Source: Catonia carolina (lineage: Eukaryota; Arthropoda; Insecta; Hemiptera; Achilidae). Taken from it: DNA of 64,000 nt. The stretch is from the NCBI GenBank assembly GCA_035578175.1, contig JAQMRL010000008.1, positions 10,020,883 to 10,084,882 of the forward strand. Reading direction: 5' to 3'. Under the pieces are notes generated by a model. It was not told the DNA's origin and did no database searches. It was given only the letters and a program-made list of their open reading frames with translations. This document shows positions 33,200 to 44,475 of this stretch, piece after piece (the stretch's first letter is position 1; each line of letters opens with the position of its first letter). The position numbers were made by a program, and so were the translations under genes.

Positions 33200-33905
33200 T
33201 TATTAAACTGGGATCTGCTAGTTCCAGGGCTACAACAAATATTTCTGTTCTTATCACATGGTCAGCCAATTAAATGACTGAAACATTTAACAACAGAAGA
33301 TGTAGAGGTGTAAAATACACAGTGAAGAGTTATCTCTAGTGAAAGTAATTGATTTCATTATACAGCCAGACCCTATGGTGAATGAAGTATAGGTGTCATA
33401 TTTTGCAGGGTGGAAAGTAGATGCTTTTCAGAAGGCGTGGAATGCTGATGAGCATAATTTTCCACTCAGTTAGTAAGGTAGACCAACCCAACGGGTTGGT
33501 CTAGAGGTAAAGTCGTCGCCAAAATCAGCTGTTTAACAGCTGATTTTCGGAGACGAAGGTTCCTGGTTCAAATCCTAGTAAAGGTAGTTACTTTTATACG
33601 AATTTGAATACTAGACAGTGGTTGCCGGTGTACTTTGATGGTTGGGGTTTAATTAACCATACTCTCTCAGGAATGGTCGACCTGGGTCTATACAAGACTA
33701 CACCTCATTTACACGTCACACACTTTATCCTCATCTCATTTTTGGTCATGGGGTTGCTTATTGTTCTGAATTGAACAGATTGCAACGTACACATATTAGG
33801 AATTTTAAAAAAAAGTTAGTAAGGTATATTAAAACACCACATTCCTCAATATACCTAATAAAACCTGAAGAGGTTCAAACCAGCCTTTCGGCTGATGACC
33901 TGAAC
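33200..33905 (+). mobile_element. Retroposon Y10, split by SINE1
   Basis: The Y sequence runs to 33480 and resumes at 33827. It is 5'-incomplete (starting near gggatctgctag) and ends cctgaacaacaat. Confidence 0.7.
33481..33813 (+). mobile_element. SINE1 copy inside Y10
   Basis: Full-length 333-bp copy with an exact 13-bp duplication agttagtaaggta at 33468-33480 and 33814-33826. The A-box (ttggtctagaggtaa) and B-box (ggttcctggttcaaatcc) are clear. A younger insertion than Y10. Confidence 0.9.
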
Positions 33906-33909
33906 AACA

Positions 33910-34196
33910 ATATTAAACCGAATAAAATCTCCTAAAAATAATTAAATTTCCAAAACTAGTGAAATATTTTTAAATCCCTATTCTGGCATTCACCAGCTGA
34001 GTAATTGTAACAGTAACAGAAATAAATTTATAATTAAACCATTGTGAATTATAATACAAACTAAAGAGAATTTATATTAAAACACAAGATAAGAATTTAA
34101 ATTTATGAATGAATTTGAAATAAAATATAACACGAAGACAAGTTTAATTAAATAAAATGAAACACAAATATTTTACAATGCAAATACAGTAATTAT

Positions 34197-34243
<47 letters not shown>

Positions 34244-34768
34244 CACACTCACACACACACACACACACATACACAAACAATAATATTGCACTAACATAAC
34301 CATGTGTATATATTTAATATTGTATCTTATAATTAAGTAAAAATAAACATAAGGTATTAAATAACAGGATAACGTACCTACTCTTACCTATTCAGTTATG
34401 TTCATATACATATTATATTCGTACAACATAACAATCATAATGTTATGTGTAGGTGAATGTTATTAAATGCATATATCGTGTAGGACGGATTCAACACAAC
34501 AATATTATTGTACAGTTCGACCAAGTTAACTTCACTTATGCAAAAATATTTTGTACGAGGTTGCTCAGAGATGTTCAATCGTGTGGTGAAAAGTAGAGTG
34601 ACGGGGGTGAGAAAGTAACCAGTTTCGTATCGAAAGTCAATCGGTAAACATTATCAGTCTGTTTATAAATTTTTATTTTTTTATTTTATTTTTTTGTTTT
34701 GTTTTTTATTTCTAAAAACATAAATATTTTCAACGCCAATGTAGTAATTAACACACCCACAAAAATTT
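33910..34768. other. No gene; (CA)n tract at 34199-34270
   Basis: AT-rich sequence with an interrupted (CA)n microsatellite. No gene recognised. Confidence 0.5.
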
Positions 34769-34797
34769 AAAAAAAATCTGGTGTGAAACACTCGCAC
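34769..34797 (-). repeat. Family H terminal remnant fused to Y11
   Basis: aatctggtgtgaaacactcg is the reverse of the H 3' end, cut off exactly where the Y tail begins. Confidence 0.6.
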
Positions 34798-35054
34798 GTT
34801 GTTCAGGTCATCAGCCGAGAGGCTGGTTTGTACCTCTAGAAATTTCACTAAGAAAACGAGAACTAAAGTGATTAATCTTGCCTTCCTCACTGAGTGGTAA
34901 ATACGCTAATCAGTATGTCAGGCTCTCTGTAAAGCATGTATTTTCCACCCTACAAATGACACCTTCACTGTATTCACCACTGGGTCTGGCTGTATAATGA
35001 TGAAATTCATTACTCTCAGAGGAGATAACTCTGATAATATCTTTTACACTTCTA

Positions 35055-35816
35055 TAGTTCATTCCAGTTAAGTTGTCAGTAGATTCATTGGTGTGGAATG
35101 TGGCACGGCAACTGCTCATTGGTTGTTTGTGTTTAACACAACAACCGTTTCACTTGTAGGCTGCTGAATCACGTACGCCTATACATGCAATTATATCAGT
35201 TTTGCTTCTGCATTCCAATAGTGTAGTACCTACTACATAGTCGTGTTAATATTAGTGTTAATTCTTATTATAATAGTATTTGTGATATTTTTAAACGTAT
35301 GATACTAATATTTGTTTTTATTGTGTTGTTTTAATTTTAATAAGTAGTACTATAGTTCGTAGTTACATTCTCTTAAATCAACAATAATGGATTCTCCGGT
35401 TAAACGAAACAAGCGCGGACAAGGCATTAATTCTAAACAAAAACTATTAATTATAAATGCTTTGAAATCTTTTAAAACTGAACATGCTAATATAACAATT
35501 AGTGAAATTGTAGCAAAAACTTCAGCAATGGTATGCGTCTCTGAACGATCAGTTTACAGAATAATTAAGGAAAAGAAAATTACTGGCCAACTAAAAAGCG
35601 AAACAGAGTTAACACGAATAGCAATTTGCTGGACGAAGCAACAAAAATTTCATTTAATTATTTTCATTTTTAAAGTTTCTTAAAAAGTTACTTAATAAGT
35701 TTTACCTCTACGTATGGGTAGATCTCTATCAAAATGCGGTTTGACTGTTCCTTCGTGCACCGCCTGTGAATCGGAATTTATTTTGTAGGCACTGCCAACT
35801 TAACTGGAATAGACTA
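35055..35816 (+). mobile_element. Element Q, Tc1-like, short derivative
   Basis: Inverted ends contain attccagttaagttg and its inverse. TA flanks at 35053-35054 and after 35816. The only coding content is a 98-codon helix-turn-helix frame, with no catalytic domain, so it is probably an internally deleted derivative. Its right half is repeated by the tandem duplication. Confidence 0.65.
35387..35683 (+). CDS. Helix-turn-helix fragment of a transposase (copy 1)
   Basis: The 98-residue frame starts with ATG (MDSPVKRNKRGQGINSKQ). The part KQKLLIINALKSFK to VSERSVYRIIKEKK looks like the N-terminal DNA-binding helix-turn-helix of insect DDE transposases. After about residue 70 the sequence departs and ends without any catalytic domain. 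It could be a relic, or encode a DNA-binding-only protein able to compete at element ends; expression is unknown. Confidence 0.45.
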   Translation: MDSPVKRNKRGQGINSKQKLLIINALKSFKTEHANITISEIVAKTSAMVCVSERSVYRIIKEKKITGQLKSETELTRIAICWTKQQKFHLIIFIFKVS

Positions 35817-35974
35817 TACCTGTTCTTTAAATACTTCAATCACATAACTGGCTTACCATATGGTAAGAAATAGAACTATTTTTTGTAGCCCTGGAACAAA
35901 CAGATCAAGTGCAAATCATTTAATTTAATAAGTAGTACTATAGTTCGTAGTTACATTCTCTTAAATCAACAATA

Positions 35975-36271
35975 ATGGATTCTCCGGTTAAACGAAACAA
36001 GCGCGGACAAGGCATTAATTCTAAACAAAAACTATTAATTATAAATGCTTTGAAATCTTTTAAAACTGAACATGCTAATATAACAATTAGTGAAATTGTA
36101 GCAAAAACTTCAGCAATGGTATGCGTCTCTGAACGATCAGTTTACAGAATAATTAAGGAAAAGAAAATTACTGGCCAACTAAAAAGCGAAACAGAGTTAA
36201 CACGAATAGCAATTTGCTGGACGAAGCAACAAAAATTTCATTTAATTATTTTCATTTTTAAAGTTTCTTAA
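35975..36271 (+). CDS. Helix-turn-helix fragment of a transposase (copy 2)
   Basis: Identical in sequence to the 35387-35683 frame, 588 bp downstream, produced by the tandem duplication. The same upstream 50 bases are included, so any promoter element there is also duplicated; the left end of Q is not. Confidence 0.45.
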   Translation: MDSPVKRNKRGQGINSKQKLLIINALKSFKTEHANITISEIVAKTSAMVCVSERSVYRIIKEKKITGQLKSETELTRIAICWTKQQKFHLIIFIFKVS

Positions 36272-36570
36272 AAAGTTACTTAATAAGTTTTACCTCTACG
36301 TATGGGTAGATCTCTATCAAAATGCGGTTTGACTGTTCCTTCGTGCACCGCCTGTGAATCGGAATTTATTTTGTAGGCACTGCCAACTTAACTGGAATAG
36401 ACTATACCTGTTCTTTAAATACTTCAATCACATAACTGGCTTACCATATGGTAAGAAATAGAACTATTTTTTGTAGCCCTGGAACAAACAGATCAAGTGC
36501 AAATCATTTAACACTCCACCTACCTGTTATGGGCATTTATTACGTATATTAAGACCACTACAAGAGTTAT

Positions 36571-36730
36571 TACTTTCTCTTGCCTATATGAATATATAGG
36601 AAGGAAAGTATTGTTTTCATGTCGATTTTTCGAAATCGAGTTTTCACCGGATCTATACGTTTTCAGACCTCCTGAACCCAAAAAACATGTTTTTAGCGAT
36701 TGGTCTGTGTGTGTGTGTCTGTGTGTGTGT

Positions 36731-36767
<37 letters not shown>

Positions 36768-37560
36768 TGTGTGTGAACAGAATATCTCAAGAACGGAACA
36801 TCGTACGAACTTGAAACTTGAAACTTAAGTTACATACCACTACCGGACGCGACACGAACATTTTCACCAAAATCGGTCAACCGGAAGTAGTAGTTTATTC
36901 GTATAATTTTTCAGTTTTTTGCGATTTTCTCAAAAACTGGTCCTACGATTTTTTTTAAAATCGCCTATTTTACTCAATTTTTTATTTTCTACAAGATAGA
37001 GTAGGCGCCATGTTTGCTGAAATTCTCGGTGAGGCTGTTTTCACGTAAAAACGTTGTTTTTTTAAGATTACGGCTTTAATATAAATTTCAGCGCAAAAAC
37101 TTATATAATAAAAGTTGTAGAGAATTTAAAAACCTACAACTTCTGTTTCAAACATTTTTTTGTATAACGCTTAGTTTAGCGGTAATTTGCGATTTTCTGT
37201 TTTTTTTCTCACGAAAACGTGAGAAAAATCGATTTTTTTAACATTTCGGTCTTAGTATGCATTTTACGACAAAAGTGTATATAATTAAATTTATAGAAAA
37301 TTAAAAGATCTACAACTTTTGTTTAAAGCATTTGTCTCTACAGAGCCTAGTTTAGCGTGAAAGCGTGATTTTCCGTATTTTTAAGCCAAACTGAGTTCGA
37401 TTGTCATTTTGCGTCATTCACTCATGATTAAAATAAGGTTATGTTTTTGAGGTTAGTTTTTGTTCATTTCTAATGTTTTAATACTAATGTTAGGTTTATT
37501 GTTAATTATTTGCATTGGCAAGAGAAAGTTGTGTGAGTGTTTCACACCAGATTTTTTTTT
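36571..37560 (+). mobile_element. Family H copy 8, well preserved
   Basis: Both ends, the 5' hairpin, a ~70-bp (TG)n tract interrupted by TC steps (about 36706-36776) and the 3' hairpin are present. Close to copies 1 and 2. Confidence 0.8.
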
Positions 37561-38213
37561 AATTTATTTATTTATAATATACAATACAATACAATACATT
37601 AACATTTATATACTAATTCCCGCATAGGACGATCCTGTGCGCTGCAATGAGTTCAACATTATGTACAAATTATTGATGATTATTAAAAAAAAATACTTTT
37701 AAAAAATACTCTTTTTCTTTCCTAAATAATTCTTTCATTATACATTATACATTATGCTTACTGAAACAAATCTAATTATTAAATTAATTATTCTGAATAC
37801 TTAAAGTTTACATTAGTATAAAATTTCCTTTTAAATTTAAAACAATATAAAGCGATCTAAGCAGATAAAAATAATTTTGTCTACTTTTTTACACGACACT
37901 TGTTCAATTATTGTAAAACAAAATATATTATAATAGAAATTATACACATTTTGTGAGAGAAATAAATCTCAATACAAACCAGAAAATACCTAATTCACTT
38001 GAATAACCGTCCTAAATTCCTCTATCTGCACGTCAACTATCGTATGCTATCCCTGTATATACTAATTGCAACTTGCAACAATAATATAGTGAAAATATTC
38101 TGTAAAAGGAAAAAGTGACGTCACAGTGTTGGGCCAGTCTAAGCTGGTGGGAGTAGTCTGTATGGAAAAGTCCATTTAATAAAGAGAGGGGTGTGCGTGA
38201 GTAGTTCAACTTG
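37561..38213. other. No gene recognised
   Basis: AT-rich; a short acaat-type tandem lies at about 37575-37600. No coding region seen. Confidence 0.4.
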
Positions 38214-38320
38214 ACAATTTTGTAGTTACTATTTTGTAGACAATTTTGTAGTTACTATTTTGTAGACAATTTTATAGTTACTATTTTGTAGACAATTTTG
38301 TAGTTACTTTTAATTTTGTA
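38214..38320 (+). repeat. Minisatellite, 26-bp unit, about four copies
   Basis: The unit acaattttgtagttac + tattttgtag is repeated almost perfectly. Confidence 0.85.
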
Positions 38321-38388
38321 GTAACCTTAGCGTATTGGTAACTCCATCTGTTCTTTACATTTCTTTACTTTCTTTAGGAATTTAACTA

Positions 38389-38966
38389 CAGTAGAATCTC
38401 AGTAGTCCGGCCGTGCAGTAGTCCGGCACCTACAGTTATCCGGCCCTTAAAATATTAGGCCTAAAAGTATGAAACCTCACCTAGGACAGATTTTGGTAAA
38501 ATATTTAAATTTAATTAGGGAAATCAACTCGACCTAATTACGGCGGACTTAATATGACGTATGTTTCGGATTTGATTAAAGAAATGAATAAGCAGACCTT
38601 AATTATAGTTAAATGGAATAATTTTTGGCCTTTTATCTAAAACCCAGAACTGGGCCATACTCTATACTTCATGCTGAAATGACAACGAAACGTAATTATT
38701 CTTAGAACACGAGCAACCCCGCACCGCACTAGGCGATGTCAATAGCCGAAAATTATGTTTAGTATGTTTAGACTACAGAAGTACTCAGCAAACCTTTTTT
38801 AATTAGTTTATTTAATTTAAAATCTCATAGAAATCAATGAATATTCATTTTTTGTTTAAATTTATAATTTATTGTTCCAAAATTCCAACACATCCAGTTA
38901 TCCGATATTTTCAGTAATCCGGCATCCTCTCGGTTCCGAACAGGCCGGACTACTGAGATTCTACTG
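38389..38966. mobile_element. Tigger/pogo-like MITE
   Basis: The ends are inverted: CAGTAGAATCTCAGTAGTCC and its inverse GGACTACTGAGATTCTACTG, flanked by TA (38387-38388 and 38967-38968). Subterminal agtccggc/gttatccgg motifs repeat. The ends match the Tigger style; there is no coding capacity. Confidence 0.85.
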
Positions 38967-39129
38967 TAATTTCTTTAGGAATTAGTTAGTGATTAGTCAG
39001 TTATTGAAGCGAAGTGAAATTCTACACAAATGTTATAATCTATCTTTGTTGTTCTATCTCATGTATTTATTTTTATCATTTCCTATATTGCTATTTATCG
39101 GATTTTATTCTAATGTAGTGCCTTATATA

Positions 39130-39878
39130 GGTGATTCAAAAAGGGCGTCGGTTTTGATATATCAAATTAAGAGATTTATTTTATTGAAAAACTGAAAATA
39201 AATACATCAACAAGTTCATCTTTCCTTCCGATTTTATGTATGAAAAATGATGTCATGCATGTGTCCTCCTCTACTGCGCTGGCACGCATCAACTCTGTCC
39301 ATGAAATTGGATATTACTGCACGACAAGTTTCGACTTCCATTTGCCCGATAACCCGTCGAATTTCCTCCTTCAAGTCATTGATGTTTCGGGGTTTATTGG
39401 CATACACCAATGACTTCAGATGACCCCAAAGAGGAAAGTCACAAGGCGTCAAGTCACACGACCTTGGTAGCCATTGATGGTCGGAATTACGAGAAATGAT
39501 GCGATCCTGGAACCGTTCACGGAGCAACAACATTGTTTCTCGTGCAGCGTGACAGGTGGCACCATCCTGCTGAAACCACAACTCGTCAATGTCCATTTCA
39601 TCCAAATGACGCAACAAAAACTCCCTAATCATCGTACGGTATCGGTCTCCATTTACTGTCACGGCTTGTCCTTCTTGATTTTCAAAAAAGTAAGGGCCGA
39701 TGACACCGCCCGACCAAAAGCCGCACCAAACTGTCACTCGCTGTGCATACAAGAGAAACTACAACTGAATCGTCAATCGGAATGTTCTCCAAAATAGAAA
39801 TGAGGTCAAACAATGTTGCCAACCGATAAATAAAAATTTACCAGCCGTTTAAAAACCGGCGCTCTTTTTGAATCACCC
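39130..39878 (-). mobile_element. Mariner-like element MLE-C1, deleted
   Basis: The ends ggtgattcaaaaagggcg and, inverse, gggtgattcaaaaagagcg lie two bases inside TA. About 750 bp remain; the transposase N-terminal half is missing. MLE-C2 (42744-43693) has the same ends and a different deletion. Confidence 0.8.
39234..39752 (-). pseudogene. Mariner-like transposase C-terminal half, DD41D
   Basis: An open frame of 172 codons without its own ATG. It begins AQRVTVWCGF and contains the second and third catalytic aspartates: QQDGATCHA and, 41 residues later, LTPCDFPLWG. The helix-turn-helix and the first aspartate are deleted, so no active enzyme can result. The residues between (SRNSDHQWLPRSCDLTP) are intact. 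Confidence 0.8.
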
Positions 39879-39882
39879 TTTA

Positions 39883-40294
39883 TTATTAAAAGCTGTTTAC
39901 TTTTTCGTTGACTCGGTTCAGTTCTGAGTTCATATAAAATGATTGAAAATCATTTTATATGATAGGGAATAGAGGAAAAAATAAAATCGGCGAAACGGTT
40001 AAGTTTTGCATAGTCAAAGTCATGAATACGACTTTGAGCGGGAAGTGAAAGAGGGAACTGGTGTATCATTGGTTTTAATTTCTTATAATAGTAGCTAATA
40101 ATATCAGGCAGAGTAGTAGCGTTCAAGCTGCCGTTGTTATGCGATTCGGCTAGTAGCCTAATACACTTGATCTGGAGTGGAAGGGGAATTCCTTTCTCAC
40201 TTTCTCACGACTATACAATAATGTATTATAGAAAGTTATCACCCTCCACAAGCCTTATGAATTGGCACCGTCTATACTTAAATTCAACCATAAT
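39883..40294. other. No gene recognised
   Basis: No coding frame or repeat family recognised. Confidence 0.4.
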
Positions 40295-41257
40295 AAAAAA
40301 TCTGGTGTGAAACACTCACACAACTTTCTCTTGCCAGTGCAAATAATTAATAATAAACCTAACATTAGTATTAAAACATAAGAAATAAACAAAAAACTAA
40401 CCTCAATAAACATAACCTAATTTTAATCATGAGTGAAAGACGCAAAATGAAAATCAACCTCAGCTGTTTGGCTTAGAAATACGGAAAATCACTCTTTCTC
40501 TCTAAACTAGGCTCTGTAGAGAAAAATGCTTTAAATAAAAGTTGTAGATCTTTTAATTTTCTATAAATGAAATTATATACACTTTTGTTGTAAAATGCAT
40601 ACTAAGGCCGAAATCTTAAAAAATCAATTTTTCACACATTTTCGTGAGAAAAAAACAGAAAATCGCAAATTACCGCTAAACTAAGCATTATACAAAAAAT
40701 TATTTGAAATAAAAGTTGTAGGATTTTAAATTCTCTACAATTTTTATTATATAAAGTTTTGCGCTTAAATGCATATTAAAGCCGTAATTTTAAAAAAACA
40801 ACGTTTTTGCGAGAAACCACCCTCACCAAGAGTTTCAGCACACATGACGCTTACCCTGTCTTGTAGAGAATAAAAAATTAAGTAAACCAGGCAATTTTAA
40901 AAAAAATCGTAGGACCAGTTTTTGAGAAAATCACAAAAAAGTGAAAAATCACACGAATAAACTACTACTTCCGGTTGACCGATTTTGATGATAATGTTCG
41001 TGTCGGGTCCGGTAGTGGTATATAACTTAAGTTTCAAGTTTGAAGTTCGTACGTTGTTCCGTTCTTGAGATATTTTGTACACACATACACACACACACAC
41101 ACGCGCGCGCACACACACACAGACCAATCGCTATAAAACATGTTTTTTGGGTTCAGGGGGTCTGAAAACGTATAGATCCGGTGAAAACTCGATTTCGAAA
41201 AATCGACATGAAAACAATACTTTCCTTCCTATATATTCATATAGGCAAGAGAAAGTA
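40295..41257 (-). mobile_element. Family H copy 9
   Basis: Full-length reverse copy. Its microsatellite at 41081-41120 contains an acgcgcgcgcac step within (CA)n. Confidence 0.8.
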
Positions 41258-42019
41258 AAAATCAGTATAATAACCAATTTTATTACACTTTTCATCGTCG
41301 AATAAAAACATATATATTAAAAATTGATTAATCGAAAATATCGATAACCGATTAAATATCAATGTGATTTTAATGCAAATTCAGGTGAATAAATTTAAAA
41401 TCAAAATTTTAAATTCATGAAATCGTAATTTGTTTCCTGTCAAAAGTATATTATAAAAGTCCATGTGAAATTATGCATATCATTATTGTAATTACATAAC
41501 CACACATGAAGCATAGTGGGTTAATACCCATACTAGCACAGCAGATCTAACTTTAACTTCATACTTTAATAGTTAGTTATTTTTAAAATGAAATGCGTAG
41601 GTTTCTGAAAGAAAATTCAAAATGACAAATAACGATATAACGACATCTAAATTCTATTATTTATGATTAAATTTACATTTCTATTAAGTCATCAAAATAG
41701 TAATGACTTAATTTTCAGTCATTTGTAATTTATGCTATTCAATATTGAAATATAACCATGAATTTATTGTCAAAATAGAATGAATTACAAAGAAAACAAA
41801 AATATGTAAAAGGCTGTCTGTAGCTTTTAACAGGTTTAAAGAAGTAACGTTTGTTAATTTACACGAATTAATCTCGGAAACTACCTAAGCGATTTTAAAT
41901 ATTCTTTTACTGTAGGAAAGCTTAAAACTTTTTTTAAAATTATAAGCTACCAAATGATCTTACGTAATTTTTAAATTTTGAAAAAATTATGTTTGGGTAA
42001 ATGAATTCATTTATTACTA
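41258..42019. other. AT-rich, no gene recognised
   Basis: Highly AT-rich; no coding frame or repeat family. Confidence 0.45.
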
Positions 42020-42123
42020 CCGGGTGGCCCATATGTCGGGTTCCCCATGAGATGGAACATTTCATTTTGATGAGTTGGTAAGTTGGTGAGAGAAATGTTA
42101 ACTCGGAAAATTACTTACTACAA

Positions 42124-42743
42124 ATGCTGCAGGAAGTAGTATTTCCGGAACTTGAAAACAATCCTGTTTACAATATCCAATCGCTCATCTGGCAACAAAA
42201 TGACGCCCCAACACATTTCGGTATCGAAGATCGTGAGTTTTTAAATTCTCAAGTTGATGAACGGATTGGTCGTCGTGGTACAATCGAATGGCCTGCGCGC
42301 TCGCCAGACTTAACGCCATGTGATTTTTCACTGTGGGGCATTGTAAATGAACTAGTGTATTCTTCCAATCCACAGAACTTGCACGAACTAAAAATTTCAA
42401 TTAAAATTGTAATTTACTATGTAAATGACGATAAAGTAAAAAACAAGAAAAGATGGAAGAAACATCTAAACAGAATGACGGATGGAAGAATACCGAAGCA
42501 GATGTGAGAATATAAACCACAAGGCAGAAGAGCTCTGGGTAGACCGACGATAAGATGAAGCTGAAGAAAGTGATGCTGGAACATGCCAAGGCCTGAACCG
42601 TGAAGAGAAGAAGAAGAAGAAGAAATGACGATAAAATGTTACTGTTGAAAACTTGTGAATCAAATTTAAGTCGCTGTATAAAGTGTATAGAGAATCATGG
42701 TGGACATTTTGAACACCTGCTACAACATTTTCAAGATAATATA
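42124..42743 (+). pseudogene. Mariner-like transposase C-terminal half, DD39D, interrupted
   Basis: The frame opens at 42124 and holds QQNDAPTHFG and, 39 residues on, LTPCDFSLWG. It is interrupted after YYVNDDK by the LINE insertion and resumes at 42636 with MLLLKTCESN to GGHFEHLLQHF, reaching a stop only inside MLE-C2. The first catalytic aspartate and the DNA-binding half are deleted. Confidence 0.75.
42436..42622 (+). mobile_element. 5'-truncated LINE tail with 13-bp duplication
   Basis: 187 bp flanked by aaatgacgataaa at 42423-42435 and 42623-42635. It encodes RWKKHLNRMTDGRIPKQM, then a GRPR-type tail, and ends in (GAA)n. The same tail occurs at 46246-46435. Confidence 0.85.
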
Positions 42744-43693
42744 GGGTGATTCAAAAAGAGCACCGGTTTTGATATATCAAATTAAGAGATTTATTTTATT
42801 GAAAAACTGAAAATAAATACATCAACAAGTTCATCTTACCTTCCGATTTCATGTATGAAAAATGATGTCATGCATGTGTCCTCCTCTACTGCGCTGGCAC
42901 GCATCAACTCTGTCCATGAAATTGGATATTACTGCACGACAAGTTTCCACTTCCATTTGCCCGATAACCCGTCGAATTTCCTCCTTCAAGTCATTGATGT
43001 TTCGGGGTTTATTGGCATACACCAATGACTTCAGATGACCTCAAAGATGAAAGTCACAAGGCGTCAAGTCACACGACCTTGGTGGCCATTGATGGTCGGA
43101 ATTACGAGAAATGATGCGATCCTGGAACCGTTCACGGAGCAACAACATTGTTTCTCGTGCAGAAACTGAATTTTATACGGGTGATATTGGAGATCGTACC
43201 GAAGAATTCTCCGTACAGAAGAACATCGTAAACCCAATTGTTGAGAACGGCGACGTATTGATTTTGCTGGGCTAACAGCCACACTGTCACGAACCAACGC
43301 AACGTTCTGCTCAGTTCGGCCAGAACGACGACGTCCAGAACTTTTAAGGTCGACTGTTGAACCCGTCTCAAAAAACTTTTTCATGAGCCTGCAAACTGTT
43401 GATTCATTCGGTGCTTCATTACGTCCTAGAGTACCGCGAAGTCGCCTGACAGTAGCTGCATAACTCTCTCCACTCTGGTAAAATGTTTTGACGATTAACA
43501 CTCGTTGTGCAATAGTAAACTTCTCCATGGTTAGACACAGACTGCGAGAGTACTACACTGCGAACAAGAGAAACTACAACTGAATCGTCAATCGGAATGT
43601 TCTCCGAAATAGAAATGAGGTCAAACAATGTTGCCAACCGATAAACAAAAATTTACCAGCCGTTTAAAAACCGGAGCTCTTTCTGAATCACCC
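42744..43693 (-). mobile_element. Mariner-like element MLE-C2, deleted, nested in MLE-B
   Basis: Ends gggtgattcaaaaagagc and, inverse, gggtgattcagaaagagc. It keeps the N-terminal transposase frame and part of the C-terminus but lacks the catalytic middle. The shared parts closely match MLE-C1. Confidence 0.8.
43064..43528 (-). pseudogene. Mariner-like transposase N-terminal half (MLE-C2)
   Basis: Starts with ATG (MEKFTIAQRVLIVKTF). Residues 1-125 form the two-part helix-turn-helix DNA-binding region (PNESTVCRLMKKFFETGS, SPAKSIRRRSQQLGL). At about residue 127 (FLHEKQCC) the frame crosses the deletion junction and reads the C-terminal coding DNA out of phase until a stop. A DNA-binding-only product is conceivable but unproven. 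Confidence 0.75.
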
Positions 43694-43979
43694 GTTATAA
43701 AAATATGTACAGTCATACAATAAATTTATATTGTTTTGTCTATAGGTTTCTTATTCCATTAACCTTTCTTCCGATTTCCGTAAATATTAAGGAAACCGAC
43801 ATACGGGCCATCCTATAAAATAAAATTCTGTTATAACGAAATTCAAGGAACCGGCATTATTTGTTCGTTATATCCGGGTGTTCGTTATAATCGAATAAGC
43901 CTATACGCCGCAATATCTATTTAGTATTATATTTTGTACGTGGTCAGCTAAATACCGGAAAAACGAGTATTAAATTCTT

Positions 43980-44240
43980 TTCACGGTTGATGAGCTCAGT
44001 TGTTAGACGCGTTTAGACCAATCAGAACGTTTAACAGCGTTATCAAAGTGTACAAATGGTTTTAATTGTCATTGAAAGACCAAAAAAAAAAAAAAAAAAA
44101 TGGCTGACGAAATATACAACAGAGCTACGAAAGCAAGTATTGGTTAGCTATGAAGTGGTTAGGGGGGGGGGCAATGCGTCCGTTCAGAGCTAATCAGCCC
44201 TGAAAAATAGTATAGTCTAAATACTTAATTTAAGTAAAAA
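43980..44240. repeat. Repeat Z copy 2
   Basis: Shares cacggttgatgagctc, tttagaccaatcagaacg and gctatgaagtgg with 2141-3540; the middle is shortened and contains a poly-A tract at about 44082-44100. Confidence 0.55.
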
Positions 44241-44267
44241 ACTATTACTAAAAATCTTTCACACCAC

Positions 44268-44475
44268 CTCCGCAGCCGAACGGTGAGCGACGTTTAGCCA
44301 TCAGCTGTTCTAAACATAAAAAAGGTCGCGAGTTCGATTCCCGGTAGATCTAGGCTAAAGCGATCAAGATAAAACTACAATTTACCGATAACTCCCCAAC
44401 GTACCAATGTAGAGAAAAACTCAAAGTAGTCGCTAATGACTGCAGATGTTGACGCGACTTAAAAAAATCTTTTAA
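44268..44475 (+). mobile_element. SINE3 copy, tRNA-derived
   Basis: The head has an A-box-like gccgaacggtgagcg and an exact B-box gttcgattcc. The body includes gtagtcgctaatgactgc, and the end is an A-run. The word gtagtcgctaatgac recurs in the reverse copy at 44955-45140. Confidence 0.55.

Larger units (their letters stand above)
35337..36512 (+). repeat. Tandem duplication, two 588-bp units with no difference seen
   Basis: Unit 1 is about 35337-35924 and unit 2 about 35925-36512. I compared them by eye across the ORF and downstream flank and saw no mismatch. Each contains the right part of Q and a stretch of Y, so the event followed both insertions. A very recent event or an assembly artefact. 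Confidence 0.85.
34798..36535 (-). mobile_element. Retroposon Y11, split by element Q and its duplication
   Basis: The Y tail end occupies 34798-35054 and the 5' end 36405-36535; part of the 5' region appears twice because of the 588-bp duplication. Element Q sits at the TA within the aggtagaggtg region of Y. Confidence 0.7.
42020..43815 (+). mobile_element. Mariner-like element MLE-B with two nested insertions
   Basis: Left end gggtggcccatatgtcggg and right end inverse ggatggcccgtatgtcgg, each near TA (42018-42019 and 43816-43817). The element lost its transposase N-terminal region, then received a LINE tail (42436-42622) and MLE-C2 (42744-43693). Confidence 0.8.
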
